64,000 nt of DNA, taken from the NCBI RefSeq assembly GCF_029211185.1, contig NZ_JARGDO010000012.1, forward strand, positions 62,001 to 126,000, given 5' to 3'. Positions 14,718 through 23,826 of this stretch are shown in pieces. The position numbers and the translations under genes were made by a program. Positions within the stretch are counted from its first letter, which is position 1, and each line of letters begins with the position of its first letter. Origin of the DNA: Tessaracoccus caeni (GTDB taxonomy: Bacteria; Actinomycetota; Actinomycetes; Propionibacteriales; Propionibacteriaceae). The notes below the pieces were generated by a model. That model did not search any database. It worked only from the letters and a program-made list of their open reading frames with translations, and was not told the origin of the DNA.

Positions 14718-17306
14718 TCAAAGAGCGTACTCACCGTCCGGGCCGGTGGCTCGGATCTGGAAGGTGCTCGTCGCGAGGTCGGCTGTCAGCACGGCGGTGT
14801 GGCCGTCCTTGGTCCACGTCATCTCCAGCTGATGCGCGGGCGTCTCCCCGATGGTGCACGTCGCGTCGAAGCCGAAGGCCGGGCAGTGGTTGCGGAAGCG
14901 GAGCAGCTCCAGCTGCTGCGCGACGATCGGCCGCTGCAGCCCCTCCGCCACCGTCTCCGGCGACAGGTTGGTGCGGTTGATCTCCTTGTGACCGCCGGCG
15001 CCAGCACGCTCGACGGCGGCGTGGTCGTTGCGGCCGGCGAACAGATCCAGGTACCAGATCTGCGGCTTGCCCGGCGTGAACAGCTGAATGGCTCGGGCCA
15101 GCAGCATCTTGGCCTCGTCCTCGCCCAGCGCGCTGAAGTACGTCGCGTTGACCTGGTAGTAGACGTTTTTCGCGCCGTGCAGATCCTTGACGTAGCCGCC
15201 CCTGCTGACGATGACGTCGATCAGCTCCTGGATGCGATCGTCGTCCAGCAGGCCTTGCAGGTCGAGCACCGGGATGCCGTCGTGGCAGCCGAGCATAGTG
15301 ACGGTGTTGATCTTCCGCTCGATCACCTCGCCGATCCAGCGCCGGAGCACCGTGGTGTCCTGACGCTCGAAGGCGTCCAGCACCAGGCCGGGCAGGAAGA
15401 AGTCATAGGTGAGGAAGCCCTTGTCGGCGATGGTCTGGTGGATGCCCTCGGCGTAGCGCGAGTGGATCTCGGGCAGCAGCTGGACGCCGCGCGTGTCGGC
15501 GAGCTGCTTGACCTCCGCCAGCAGATCCCAGGTGCCGGGGTCGTTGAGGAAGTTGCGCTCCCCCGGCGCCTTGGGGGCGTAGGCGAAGGCGTCGAGGCGG
15601 ACGATCCGCGCGCCGTAGCCGGCGAGCCGGTCGAGGGTCTCGGCGTAGAACTCCCACACCAGGGGCGACTGGATGTTGAGGTCCATCTGGCCCAGGTAGC
15701 GGCGCTTCGATTCGAGCAGCTCCACCACCGCGTCGCGCGCGGCCTCGTAGCCGGCGAAGTCGACATCGGCCGGGCGGCCGCCGTCGGCGAGCGTGGCGGC
15801 GATCCGGCCCACCAGCTCCTCGGCGCTGCCGTACTGCAGGCCCGTGGCCTCCATCAGATCCTGCGGATCAGGGGTGGTGTAGCGCACCTCTTGGTAGAAG
15901 GTGTTCCAGTAGGGCTTCTCGGTGCCGTCGGGCATCCGCACCATCAGGATCGGCAGGCCGGCCTTGCGGAAGAACATGTCCTTGATCAGCTCGGGATCGG
16001 GCTGGATCCAGCCGCCCTCGGTGAGTTCGCCGTGCCCGGCCCAGAAGGCGTTCCAGTCGATGAAGAAGTCGGCGTAGCGGGAGCGCTCGCCGTTTCGCAG
16101 GATGTCCTGGAACTGGGGCGAGAGCACCGAGGCGTGGTTGAGGATGAAGTCGAACTTCAGGTCCACGCCCGCGTCGACCAGCGCCGGCAGATCCTCGGGC
16201 GAGGTGAGCCGCTCGCTCAGGTCGTAGGAGATCACGGAGAAGCCGCGGTCGAGGTCGGTGTTGAAGACGCTCGGCAGCAGGTAGGCCGACTCGAACGCGC
16301 CGGCCACTGCGGGATCGGTGAGCAGGTCGACGGTGCCCGAGAGGCGCTCGCCGATGCTGTCGGGGTAGACGTTGAGCATGGGGCCGCTGCCCGGCAGGTG
16401 GCGTCCCATCGTGCGCAGGTAGGCGTCGTAGTCGAGCAGCTCACCGTTCTTCGCGACGATGATCGCCGCGCGGTGCGCCTGCGAGTGCAGCAGCTCCTGC
16501 TCGAGTTCGAGCACCATCGTGGTGAACGGGCTGTCGGTGCCGCCGTCGCGGTTGCGGGCGCGACGGTGCGCCAGCGTCTCGGCGGGGGTGCTGTTGAGCA
16601 GGATCGGGATGTCGACGCCGCGAAGGTTGTCGTTGTTTCCGTGGGTCCACTCGACGACCAGCACGGGGACGTCGCTCACGTCGACGGCGTCGTACCAGAG
16701 CTGGTCGGGGGTACGACCCATGCGCTTGAGGGTGAGCGCGTCGGCACCGTCGTGGAAGGCCGCGAGGATGGCGTTGACTTCGTCGAAGTCGATCTCGTTG
16801 GACGTTCCCAGGTAACCGGTGAGGCCGCGTCGGCCCGCCTTCTGATAGGTGGCCAGCCAGGGGTGTTCGGCGCGCTGGGCAGGATCGGCGTCCTGGTCTG
16901 CGGCCTGGAGCTGGGCGAGCTGCTCGCGCACCGCGTCGTCGTAGAGACCCTCGGCCACCAGGCCCTGAACGCCGGAGACGCGGAAGGTGCGCAGGCGCTC
17001 GGCGTCGTTGGCGCTGGGCACGCGACGCGGGTAGTTGTCGCCCGACATCACGTAGGCGCCGATGCCCGCCGCCTTGAGCGCGTGCGCCAGCAGCGACCCG
17101 ATCTCGGACTTGCCGACGCCCGACCCGCCGTGCACGGAGATCACCGCGCGGCCGCCGTCGGCCAGCAGGGGCTCCAGCCGGCGCTGCAGCTCGGGCCAGA
17201 TGATGTCGGCCTTGTCCAGGTGCGACTCCGAGATCTGGATCTTGTCACCGGGCATGTCCCCCGCGACGAGCGCGTCGAGGTCCATCGATCGGAAGGTGCT
17301 CTCCAT
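14718..17306 (-). CDS. P-loop kinase fused to GH13 sucrose-phosphorylase-like enzyme
   Basis: 862 residues. Residues 1 to about 305 form a P-loop kinase resembling uridine/phosphoribulokinase types: Walker A GGSGVGKS (60-67), then SGDNYPRR. From M310 (MLNVYPDSIGERL) the protein is a GH13 subfamily-18-like phosphorylase, with nucleophile D572 (RLDAFAY), acid/base E613 (LLPEIHSRY) and transition-state stabiliser D676 (GCHDGIPVLD). Such enzymes split sucrose or glucosyl-glycerate/glycerol with phosphate, giving glucose 1-phosphate. The fused kinase may phosphorylate the released acceptor; that is inference. Start 28 nt after the ornithine carbamoyltransferase stop suggests cotranscription. No signal peptide. 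Confidence 0.9.
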   Translation of the reverse strand: MESTFRSMDLDALVAGDMPGDKIQISESHLDKADIIWPELQRRLEPLLADGGRAVISVHGGSGVGKSEIGSLLAHALKAAGIGAYVMSGDNYPRRVPSANDAERLRTFRVSGVQGLVAEGLYDDAVREQLAQLQAADQDADPAQRAEHPWLATYQKAGRRGLTGYLGTSNEIDFDEVNAILAAFHDGADALTLKRMGRTPDQLWYDAVDVSDVPVLVVEWTHGNNDNLRGVDIPILLNSTPAETLAHRRARNRDGGTDSPFTTMVLELEQELLHSQAHRAAIIVAKNGELLDYDAYLRTMGRHLPGSGPMLNVYPDSIGERLSGTVDLLTDPAVAGAFESAYLLPSVFNTDLDRGFSVISYDLSERLTSPEDLPALVDAGVDLKFDFILNHASVLSPQFQDILRNGERSRYADFFIDWNAFWAGHGELTEGGWIQPDPELIKDMFFRKAGLPILMVRMPDGTEKPYWNTFYQEVRYTTPDPQDLMEATGLQYGSAEELVGRIAATLADGGRPADVDFAGYEAARDAVVELLESKRRYLGQMDLNIQSPLVWEFYAETLDRLAGYGARIVRLDAFAYAPKAPGERNFLNDPGTWDLLAEVKQLADTRGVQLLPEIHSRYAEGIHQTIADKGFLTYDFFLPGLVLDAFERQDTTVLRRWIGEVIERKINTVTMLGCHDGIPVLDLQGLLDDDRIQELIDVIVSRGGYVKDLHGAKNVYYQVNATYFSALGEDEAKMLLARAIQLFTPGKPQIWYLDLFAGRNDHAAVERAGAGGHKEINRTNLSPETVAEGLQRPIVAQQLELLRFRNHCPAFGFDATCTIGETPAHQLEMTWTKDGHTAVLTADLATSTFQIRATGPDGEYAL

Positions 17307-17334
17307 GTGTTGTCTCTCCAGCTTCTTCGGGGGG

Positions 17335-18336
17335 TCAGGGGGTTTCAGCCAAGGTCGCCACGAGGACGGCCTTGATGGTGTGCATGCGGTTCTCGGCCTG
17401 GTCGAAGACGATGCTGGCCGGCGACTCGAACACCTCGTCGGTCACCTCGACGCCGTTCAGACCGAACTCGTCGAACAACGCCTTGCCGACGCTGGTCTCC
17501 AGGTCGTGGAAGGCCGGCAGGCAGTGCATGAACTTCACGTCGGGGTTGCCGGTGGCGGCGAGCAGTTCGGCGTTGACCTGATAGTCGCGCAGCAGCGCGA
17601 TCCGCTCGGCCCACACCTCCTTGGGCTCGCCCAGCGACACCCACACGTCGGTGTAGACGAAGTCGACGCCGGCGACGCCCGTGGCCACGTCGTCGGTGAT
17701 GGTGATCCGGGCCCCGGTCTGCTCGGCCAGGCGACGAGCCTCGGCGACGATCTCGGGCGCGTTCTGCTGAGCCACCGGAGCCACCATGCGCACGTCCATG
17801 CCCATCAGCGCGCCCGAGATGAGCAGCGAGTTGCCGACGTTGTTGCGGGCGTCGCCCAGGAAGGCGAAGGCGATCTGCTCGATCGGCTTGCCGCTGTGCT
17901 CCAGCATGGTGAGCTGGTCGGCGAGCATCTGGGTGGGATGCCAGTCGTCGGTGAGGCCGTTGTAGACGGGCACCCCGGCGTGCGCGGCTAGCGTGTCGAC
18001 GGCGGCCTGGGCAGAGCCGCGGAACTCGATGCCGTGGTACCAGCGACCCAGCACCCGCGCGGTGTCGGCGGCCGACTCCTTGTGCCCGATCTGCGAGCCC
18101 GACGGGTCGAGATAGGTGGTGTTGCCGCCCTGCTCGAGCATCGCGACCTCGAAGGCGCAGCGGGTGCGCGTCGACGTCTTCTCGAACAGCAGGGCGACAT
18201 TCTTGCCCACCAGGCGCTGACGCTCACGACCCTCGGCGCGCTCCCGCTTCAACTCCGCCGACAGCTCCAGCAGCGAGCGCCACTCGTCGGGGGTGAAGTC
18301 GAGTTCTTTGAGGAAGCTACGGCCGTGCAGACTCAT
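17335..18336 (-). CDS. arcB: Ornithine carbamoyltransferase (catabolic ArcB type)
   Basis: 333 residues. It transfers a carbamoyl group between carbamoyl phosphate/ornithine and citrulline. The carbamoyl-phosphate loop STRTR is at 55-59, the ornithine loop HCLP at 271-274, and the segments [24 protein letters not shown] and [10 protein letters not shown] match the longer catabolic subgroup. No arcA or arcC is adjacent; instead the kinase-GH13 gene follows 28 nt downstream, an unusual pairing. An anabolic (argF) role cannot be excluded from sequence alone. Confidence 0.93.
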   Translation of the reverse strand: MSLHGRSFLKELDFTPDEWRSLLELSAELKRERAEGRERQRLVGKNVALLFEKTSTRTRCAFEVAMLEQGGNTTYLDPSGSQIGHKESAADTARVLGRWYHGIEFRGSAQAAVDTLAAHAGVPVYNGLTDDWHPTQMLADQLTMLEHSGKPIEQIAFAFLGDARNNVGNSLLISGALMGMDVRMVAPVAQQNAPEIVAEARRLAEQTGARITITDDVATGVAGVDFVYTDVWVSLGEPKEVWAERIALLRDYQVNAELLAATGNPDVKFMHCLPAFHDLETSVGKALFDEFGLNGVEVTDEVFESPASIVFDQAENRMHTIKAVLVATLAETP

Positions 18337-18457
18337 CGTCGATCGCCTTTCGCGGGTGCGGGAGTCCTCAGAATATCCGCCGGAGCGACGGGGTGGGGCC
18401 GGGTATCCCGCTGAACGGCAGGTGCCGGCTGCCCGCGGGCCGGGTTAGGCTCCCCTC

Positions 18458-18826
18458 ATGAGCGTTCCCACACCGCAGCCGTACCCGCCCCGGATGCCCC
18501 AGCCCCAGAGCAACGGCCTGGGCAAGACGGCCTTCATCATCTCCGTGGTGGTTGTCTTCCTTGGCCACGTATCGAGTTGGGGCAGCCAGTACCTCTTGTT
18601 CAGCGATCCCGGCAACTACGCCGCGAACTCCGTGATCTACGCGGTGAGCGCCGCGATTCTCGGCGTCATGTCGATCATCGCGCTGATCCTGGGGCTTCTC
18701 GCCCTCTCTCGGACGGGGCTCTCCAAGACGCTGGCGGCGGTCGCCATCGCACTGAGTGCGACGAACCTGCTGGGGCTGGCGAGCGGCTTCGTCATGCCCA
18801 TCGTCATGAACGCCCTCATCCAATAA
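18458..18826 (+). CDS. Small membrane protein, unknown function (DUF4190-like)
   Basis: 122 residues. A proline/glutamine-rich cytoplasmic N-terminus (MSVPTPQPYPPRMPQPQ) precedes three hydrophobic segments (about 24-45, 58-82, 90-115). The layout resembles DUF4190-type actinobacterial membrane proteins, but no specific function can be given. Divergent from the ornithine carbamoyltransferase gene; its 3' end overlaps the convergent phosphatase gene by 11 bp. Confidence 0.75.
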   Translation: MSVPTPQPYPPRMPQPQSNGLGKTAFIISVVVVFLGHVSSWGSQYLLFSDPGNYAANSVIYAVSAAILGVMSIIALILGLLALSRTGLSKTLAAVAIALSATNLLGLASGFVMPIVMNALIQ

Positions 18827-19271
18827 CAGCGTCCAGGATCGCGTCCATCGCCGCCTCGATGTCGGCGAGCGTCTCTTTGAAGCCGACCTCCGGCCCGTAC
18901 CAGGGATCGTCGAGCGGGGTGCCCTTCGGCATCGCCGGGTTGAAGTCGTTGAGCAGGGCGAGGTTCTCGGCATCCGGGGCAAGTCGGAGCATCCGGGAGA
19001 TGTGATGGGGCTCGGCCGCGACCACCAGGTCGGCGGCCTCGATGTCCTCACGAGAGATGCGCCGCGCGCGGTGTCCCGTCGCGTCGTAGCCGGCGGCCTG
19101 GAGAACGCGGGCGGCCCGACGGTCGATGGGGTTGCCGGATTCCTCGCTGGACACGCCGAAACTCACGATGTTCAGGTCCAGTTCGCGCTGGGCTGCGCGT
19201 CGTCGCGCGACGCGTTCCGCCATCGGGGAGCGGCAGATGTTGCCGTGACACACGAAGATCAGGGTGCTCAT
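18816..19271 (-). CDS. Low-molecular-weight protein tyrosine phosphatase
   Basis: 151 residues. The CX5R phosphate loop is CHGNICRS (C8 to R14) near the N-terminus, and the general-acid loop DDPWYGPE is near residue 120, as in the family. It removes phosphate from protein tyrosine in the cytosol; related arsenate reductases lack the same acid loop. The start codon faces the palindromic repeat at 19305 and the divergent response-regulator gene. Confidence 0.92.
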   Translation of the reverse strand: MSTLIFVCHGNICRSPMAERVARRRAAQRELDLNIVSFGVSSEESGNPIDRRAARVLQAAGYDATGHRARRISREDIEAADLVVAAEPHHISRMLRLAPDAENLALLNDFNPAMPKGTPLDDPWYGPEVGFKETLADIEAAMDAILDAVIG

Positions 19272-19304
19272 CCCGCTACCTTAGGCCCCTTCACCGCCGC
19301 GTCC

Positions 19305-19379
19305 CGTGCACAAATCTGCGTATCCGCGAAGGCCTCGCTATATACGGGAGGCCTTCGCGTGCAGGCAGATTTGTGCACG
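19305..19379. repeat. Long palindromic repeat, GCACAAATCTGC family (copy 1)
   Basis: Outer arms of 15 bp (19305-19319 and 19365-19379, CGTGCACAAATCTGC) and inner arms of 12 bp (CGCGAAGGCCTC, 19325-19336 and 19348-19359) enclose a short loop. The arms match the perfect copy at 45174-45240. Here it sits between divergent genes, so it is not a terminator. Confidence 0.85.
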
Positions 19380-19437
19380 ATGTCCGGACGCGGAGCGGCG
19401 GAAACGGACTGTCTGCGGAGCCGGGTACGATGAGCGC

Positions 19438-20130
19438 ATGCAAATCTTGGTGGTCGACGATGATCAGGCCGTGCGTGATTCTCTCGCTCGGTCGCTCAAG
19501 TACTCCGGCGACGATGTCATCACAGCCAACGACGGGATCGAGGCCCTGGCGAAGCTCGCCGGCCACACCCCCGACGCGGTGATCATGGACGTCATGATGC
19601 CTCGTCTGGACGGCCTGGAGACCACCCGGATGCTGCGCGAGAGCGGCAACGACGTGCCCATCCTCATCCTGACAGCGCGCGACGCCGTCGGCGACCGCGT
19701 CGACGGTCTGGACGCCGGCGCCGACGACTACATGGTCAAGCCTTTCGCGCTCGACGAGCTGTTAGCCCGGTTGCGCGCACTCACCCGGCGCGCGAAGCCG
19801 ACCACGGAGTCCGAGTCGGAGTCTCGGGTGCTGTCCTTCCAGGACATGACGCTCGACACGCAACACCGCGAAGTCACGCGCAGCGGCCAGCACATCTCGC
19901 TCACTCGCACCGAGTTCGCGCTGCTGCAGGTGTTCATGGAGAACCCGCGCAGGGTGCTGGAGCGCAACACGTTGCTCAACGAGGTGTGGGGCGTCGAGTT
20001 CCCCACCACCGCCAACTCGCTCGAGGTCTACATCGGCTACTTGCGCCGCAAGACCGAGATCGGCAATCGTCCCCGGCTGATTCACACCGTCCGAGGCGTC
20101 GGCTACGTCCTGCGTGAAACGCCCCCGTGA
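19438..20130 (+). CDS. OmpR-family response regulator (MprA-like)
   Basis: 230 residues. The receiver domain has DDD near the N-terminus, phospho-acceptor D51 (AVIMDVMMP) and K of VKPF; a winged-helix DNA-binding domain follows (about 130-228, [24 protein letters not shown]). ATG 19438 is the first codon matching the family start. Its GTGA overlap with the kinase gene places it first in an operon with that kinase, azlC and azlD. Confidence 0.94.
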   Translation: MQILVVDDDQAVRDSLARSLKYSGDDVITANDGIEALAKLAGHTPDAVIMDVMMPRLDGLETTRMLRESGNDVPILILTARDAVGDRVDGLDAGADDYMVKPFALDELLARLRALTRRAKPTTESESESRVLSFQDMTLDTQHREVTRSGQHISLTRTEFALLQVFMENPRRVLERNTLLNEVWGVEFPTTANSLEVYIGYLRRKTEIGNRPRLIHTVRGVGYVLRETPP

Positions 20131-21551
20131 TCGGTAGCCAATGGATCCGGATCCGGCGAGCGGTTGGCCGGCTGGTCTCTGGGCAGTCGCTGCAATGGCG
20201 GATGGCCCTCTTGTCGGCCCTCAGCGTCGCGCTCTCGGTGCTGTTCGTCGGCGCATCCGGCTATTGGATCACCCGTTGGTCTTTGCTCGATCAGCTCGAC
20301 CAGGATCTGGTGCGCACCGCCCGTCAGGCGGCGTCGACGATCTCCAGCGATCTCAGCAACCTGGGCGGGCTCACGCCTGAGGCGCTCGGGTCCGGCAGCG
20401 CAGTGCTGTCGCTGGTCGGCGCGGACGGCACCGACAAGCCTGCGCCTGGGCAGTCGATCAAGCTCGCGATCGGGTCCGACGAGATCGCCATCGCGCGCCT
20501 TCAGTCGGGCACCTCGGTACGCACGGAGCTGGCCAGCAACGGCGATCCGTATCGCGTCGTGTCGGTGCCCATGGAGGTCGGCGGCATCTATTACTCGGTG
20601 ATGTACGGGCGCCCCATGGAGTCCACCTACCGCACCCTCGACTCGCTGCGCTGGGCCATGGTGCTCGCCGGTTCGCTCGGCGTGCTGGCCGCCACCGTCG
20701 CCGCGTTGGCGGTTGCTCGCACCGCGCTGACCCCGCTGCGTCGCCTCTCGACCGCGGTCAAGGAAGTCACCACCACCGATCAGCTCAACCCCATCCGCAT
20801 CTACGGACGCGACGAGCTGGGCGAACTGACGCAGTCGTTCAACACCATGCTGCGTTCGCTGCAGCACTCGCGCGAGCAGCAACGTCAGCTGATCGCCGAC
20901 GCGGGCCATGAGCTGCGCACGCCGCTCACGTCGATGCGCACCAACGTCGAGCTGCTCGTCGCCGACGACACCTCCGGCATGCTCCCCGAAGGGGCACGGG
21001 GAGAGATCCTGGCCGACGTGGCTGCGCAGCTGGGCGAGTTCACAGCGCTGGTGGGAGACCTCGTGGCCTTGACCCGAGACGATCACCTGCAGCGTCCGCA
21101 CGAACTGCTCGACCTCGCCGAGGTGCTGGAGGCGGCCATCGCGCGGGCTCAGCGTCGCGGACCGGGAATCACCTTCAACCTCAACATCGCGCCGTCGCCT
21201 GTGATGGGCGACGCCTCCACGCTGGAGCGCGCGCTCACCAACCTGCTGGACAACGCAGTGAAATTCTCGCCGCCCGACGGCGCGATCGAGGTGAGCCTCG
21301 AAGACGGCACGGTCACCATCGTCGATCATGGTCCGGGCATCGCCGAGGAAGACCTACCGCACATCTTCGATCGTTTCTACCGCTCCGACCGGGCACGAAA
21401 CACGCCTGGCACCGGCCTTGGTCTCGCGATCGTCGCGCACACCGCCGAGGCCCACGGCGGCTCGGCGCGAGCCGGCAACCATCCGGAGGGCGGCGCTCGT
21501 TTCGTCTTCAAGGTGCCCCTGCTCGACCCCGAGGAGGAGTTCGAGTCGTGA
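20127..21551 (+). CDS. Sensor histidine kinase (MprB-like)
   Basis: 474 residues from GTG 20127. Membrane segment at about 30-50, extracellular domain to about 175, second membrane segment at about 178-200, HAMP region, then DHp with H261 ([11 protein letters not shown]) and an HATPase domain ([29 protein letters not shown]). It phosphorylates the regulator encoded just upstream. Overlap with azlC suggests that control of amino-acid export is part of its output. Confidence 0.94.
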   Translation: MIGSQWIRIRRAVGRLVSGQSLQWRMALLSALSVALSVLFVGASGYWITRWSLLDQLDQDLVRTARQAASTISSDLSNLGGLTPEALGSGSAVLSLVGADGTDKPAPGQSIKLAIGSDEIAIARLQSGTSVRTELASNGDPYRVVSVPMEVGGIYYSVMYGRPMESTYRTLDSLRWAMVLAGSLGVLAATVAALAVARTALTPLRRLSTAVKEVTTTDQLNPIRIYGRDELGELTQSFNTMLRSLQHSREQQRQLIADAGHELRTPLTSMRTNVELLVADDTSGMLPEGARGEILADVAAQLGEFTALVGDLVALTRDDHLQRPHELLDLAEVLEAAIARAQRRGPGITFNLNIAPSPVMGDASTLERALTNLLDNAVKFSPPDGAIEVSLEDGTVTIVDHGPGIAEEDLPHIFDRFYRSDRARNTPGTGLGLAIVAHTAEAHGGSARAGNHPEGGARFVFKVPLLDPEEEFES

Positions 21552-22228
21552 GGCGACACTTCACCCCGGCGATACGCATGGGGGTGTCGATCGGCGTCGC
21601 CACCGGGCTGTACGCCATCTCTTTCGGGGCGTTGGCGGTGACCGCCGGCCTGAGCGTGCTGCAGACCTCCGCGCTCTCTCTGCTGATGTTCACCGGTGGC
21701 TCGCAGTTCGCCTACGTGGGCGTGCTTGCGGGAGGCGGGCCAGGGGCGTCGGCGACGGCGGCCGCGTCGCTGCTCGGCATCCGCAATGCCATCTACGGCG
21801 TGCCGATGAATGCGCTGCTGCGCCCCCTGAGCTGGCGACGACTAGCCCAGGCCCAGCTGACCATCGACGAGTCGGTGGCCACCGCGTCGGCCCAGGACTC
21901 CCAGGACGAGGCTCGGCGTGGTTTCTGGGCGGCGGGGATCGCCGTGTATGTGTTCTGGAACATCTTCACCGTCGTCGGAGCGCTGCTCGGTCAGGCCCTC
22001 GGCGACACCCGGGCATGGGGCTTGGACGGCGCGGCGGTGGCGGCCTTTCTGGGCCTGCTCTGGCCACGTTTGAAGGGCCGCGAACCACTGGCCATCGCTG
22101 CGGTGTCCGCCGTGGCGACGGTGCTCGTCGTCCCCTTCGCGCCAGCCGGCATCCCCATCGTGGTAGCCGCGGTGGTGGCCGCTGTCATTACCTGGCTCCA
22201 ACCCCGCTCCCGGCAGGTCGCCCCATGA
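21548..22228 (+). CDS. azlC: Branched-chain amino acid exporter large subunit, AzlC family
   Basis: 226 residues with about six to seven membrane segments and the family stretch [37 protein letters not shown] 21548 overlaps the kinase stop (GTGA). AzlC works with the small AzlD subunit to export branched-chain amino acids; azlD follows, but after a gap of about 170 bp carrying repeats rather than the usual overlap. Coupling to a two-component operon is unusual for azlCD. Confidence 0.9.
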   Translation: MRRHFTPAIRMGVSIGVATGLYAISFGALAVTAGLSVLQTSALSLLMFTGGSQFAYVGVLAGGGPGASATAAASLLGIRNAIYGVPMNALLRPLSWRRLAQAQLTIDESVATASAQDSQDEARRGFWAAGIAVYVFWNIFTVVGALLGQALGDTRAWGLDGAAVAAFLGLLWPRLKGREPLAIAAVSAVATVLVVPFAPAGIPIVVAAVVAAVITWLQPRSRQVAP

Positions 22229-22334
22229 CCACTCTCCCCTGCCCCGCGCGCTGCCGCCGCCCCGGCCTCCGCACTCGCTGCCCACACCCCCAGACCCCTA
22301 TCCGCTGCCCACACCCCGCCCCAGCCAATCCAGG

Positions 22335-22385
22335 AAAATCGGCCAATGGCCGATTTTGCGGTGTCGTGTGCCAAAAATCGGCCAT
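22335..22385. repeat. AAAATCGGCCA palindrome and third half-copy before azlD
   Basis: AAAATCGGCCA (22335-22345) pairs with TGGCCGATTTT (22347-22357) around one base, and a third copy, AAAATCGGCCAT, is at 22374-22385. The set lies 16-66 nt upstream of azlD, inside the azlC-azlD gap. It may be an operator or hairpin; the rest of the gap (22229-22334) is cytosine-rich with no other feature seen. Confidence 0.55.
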
Positions 22386-22400
22386 AAGGTGGGTGATCCG

Positions 22401-22709
22401 ATGAGCACCTGGACCTGGATTCTCATCGCCTGCGGCATCGCGTATGTGACGAAACTCGTCGGCTATCTCCTGCCGCACGCTTGGCTGGAGCAGCCTCGCG
22501 TCCAGCGCACGGCCGCGGGCATGACCGTCGGCCTGCTGGCGTCGCTGGTCGCCGTGAACACCTTCGTCACGGTCACGTCCCTCACCTTCGACGCCCGCCT
22601 AGCGGCCCTCGTCGCGGCAACCATCGCACTCCTCCTGCGCGCCCCGTTCCTGGTCGTCGTGATCGTCGGAGCGGCGACCACGGCGGGCGCCCGCGCACTA
22701 GCCTTCTAG
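22401..22709 (+). CDS. azlD: Branched-chain amino acid exporter small subunit, AzlD family
   Basis: 102 residues with four hydrophobic segments and the AzlD pattern GYLLPHAWL...VQRTAAGMTVGLLASLVAVNTF. ATG 22401 gives the family length; an upstream frame adds only non-family residues. Partner of AzlC encoded upstream. Confidence 0.9.
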   Translation: MSTWTWILIACGIAYVTKLVGYLLPHAWLEQPRVQRTAAGMTVGLLASLVAVNTFVTVTSLTFDARLAALVAATIALLLRAPFLVVVIVGAATTAGARALAF

Positions 22710-22874
22710 CCCAAGACTCGAAACAGGCCCTAGTCAGCTGGACGACATCGACGCCGGGCGGACGAGACATATCCACGTACTTATCCACAGGGTTTTCCAC
22801 CAGTGTGCACAAGTTACACCGATGTGATTGCCGTCCTGCGCGCGCCAGGACTCGGCATGGCTGACGCTCGAGAG

Positions 22875-23075
22875 TCATCGCCGGGGCGCAGGTTCAGCTA
22901 TCCGACGAAGGTGAGAGTCCCGAGCGCACCCACCCTGATTTCTCGCACGGACCGCCAGCAGCGCGCACCCGACGACAACAAAACCACCGACGATGGTGAG
23001 CCAGCCGATGCGCTCATGCAGGAACAGGCCGAGCCCACCGGCTGCTATCTCCGGCTCAACTACTCCGGCGCCAAA
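22875..23075 (-). pseudogene. C-terminal remnant of an EamA/DMT-family transporter
   Basis: Only the last membrane pair of a drug/metabolite transporter is recognisable, GVVEPEIAAGGLGLFLHERI then GWLTIVGGFVVVGCALLAVRA (22938-23075, with a short tail to the stop at 22875). In the family this is the EPVxAxxLGxxxLxE motif. Upstream sequence does not continue it, so the 5' part is lost. The rest of the 22710-23155 gap holds a single DnaA-box-like TTATCCACA (22781-22789) and no other gene I can support. Confidence 0.55.
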
Positions 23076-23155
23076 CCCGGAGCCTTCCCCGAGGCCGCAC
23101 GCATCATCGGCCGACATTGCTAGCCTTCCACTCGGGAGACCTTTAGGAGGCTTGC

Positions 23156-23185
23156 ATGTCGAGGACGGTTCTGGCGGCGCGATGA
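23156..23185 (+). CDS. Nine-codon leader ORF before hexulose-phosphate synthase
   Basis: AGGAGG (23145-23150) is spaced 5 nt from an ATG that encodes only MSRTVLAAR. Its TGA overlaps the ATG of the synthase gene (ATGA). The synthase ATG has no good ribosome site of its own, so it is probably translated by coupling to this leader. The peptide itself need not have a function. Confidence 0.5.
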   Translation: MSRTVLAAR

Positions 23186-23826
23186 AGATCCAGCTCGCGA
23201 TCGATGACATAGCACTGACGGAGGCCGTCGGCTTGTGTTCGGAGGTGGCCGACTACGTCGACATCATCGAGATCGGCACGCCGATGATCATCCAGGAAGG
23301 GATGCGTGCGGTGCGGGCGATCCGGGAAGCACTGCCCGATCACCAGATCCTGGCAGACACCAAGATCATGGATGCTGGCGCATATGAGGCCGAGTTGGCC
23401 TTCGCCGCCGGCGCCGACTATTGCACGGTGCTCGGGGTGACCGACGATCTCACGATCACCGCGTGCCTCAAGGCCGCCTCGGCCAAGACTGGAGGGGTGT
23501 TCGTCGATCTGATCTGTGTACCGGACGTGGCGCAGCGGACCCGTGAGTTGGAGGGTCTCGGGGTGGAGCTGATCGCGGTCCATACCGGGGTCGATCGGCA
23601 GGCCGAAGGGGTGACGCCGTTCGCGGAGTTTCTCCAGGTCAAGGCTGCCAGCACTGCGTCGACGATCTCGGTGGCCGGCGGCATCAACGAGGACACCATC
23701 GGGCAGTACCTGGCTGAGGGCTGCGACATCGTGGTGATCGGGGCCGGCATCACGAAGGCTTCCGATCCCGTGGCGGCCGCGCGCCGGCTGTCGGCGTTGG
23801 CAGGACGGGGTACAGAGAACTCATGA
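23182..23826 (+). CDS. hxlA: 3-hexulose-6-phosphate synthase
   Basis: 214-residue (beta/alpha)8 enzyme of the OMP decarboxylase superfamily that condenses formaldehyde with ribulose 5-phosphate, or runs in reverse to make pentose phosphate. The family signature DTKIMDAG (DxKxxD), the N-terminal QLAIDD strand and the phosphate-binding VAGGIN...VVIGAGIT are all present. Overlaps the isomerase gene by 4 nt. With no methanol or methane oxidation genes in view, formaldehyde detoxification or pentose-phosphate supply are likelier roles than assimilation (inference). Confidence 0.93.
   Translation: MKIQLAIDDIALTEAVGLCSEVADYVDIIEIGTPMIIQEGMRAVRAIREALPDHQILADTKIMDAGAYEAELAFAAGADYCTVLGVTDDLTITACLKAASAKTGGVFVDLICVPDVAQRTRELEGLGVELIAVHTGVDRQAEGVTPFAEFLQVKAASTASTISVAGGINEDTIGQYLAEGCDIVVIGAGITKASDPVAAARRLSALAGRGTENS

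Noticed and set aside
22781-22789. DnaA box TTATCCACA as a sign of a replication origin
   Set aside because: Only one good box is seen, with no dnaA or dnaN, no AT-rich unwinding region and no cluster of boxes.
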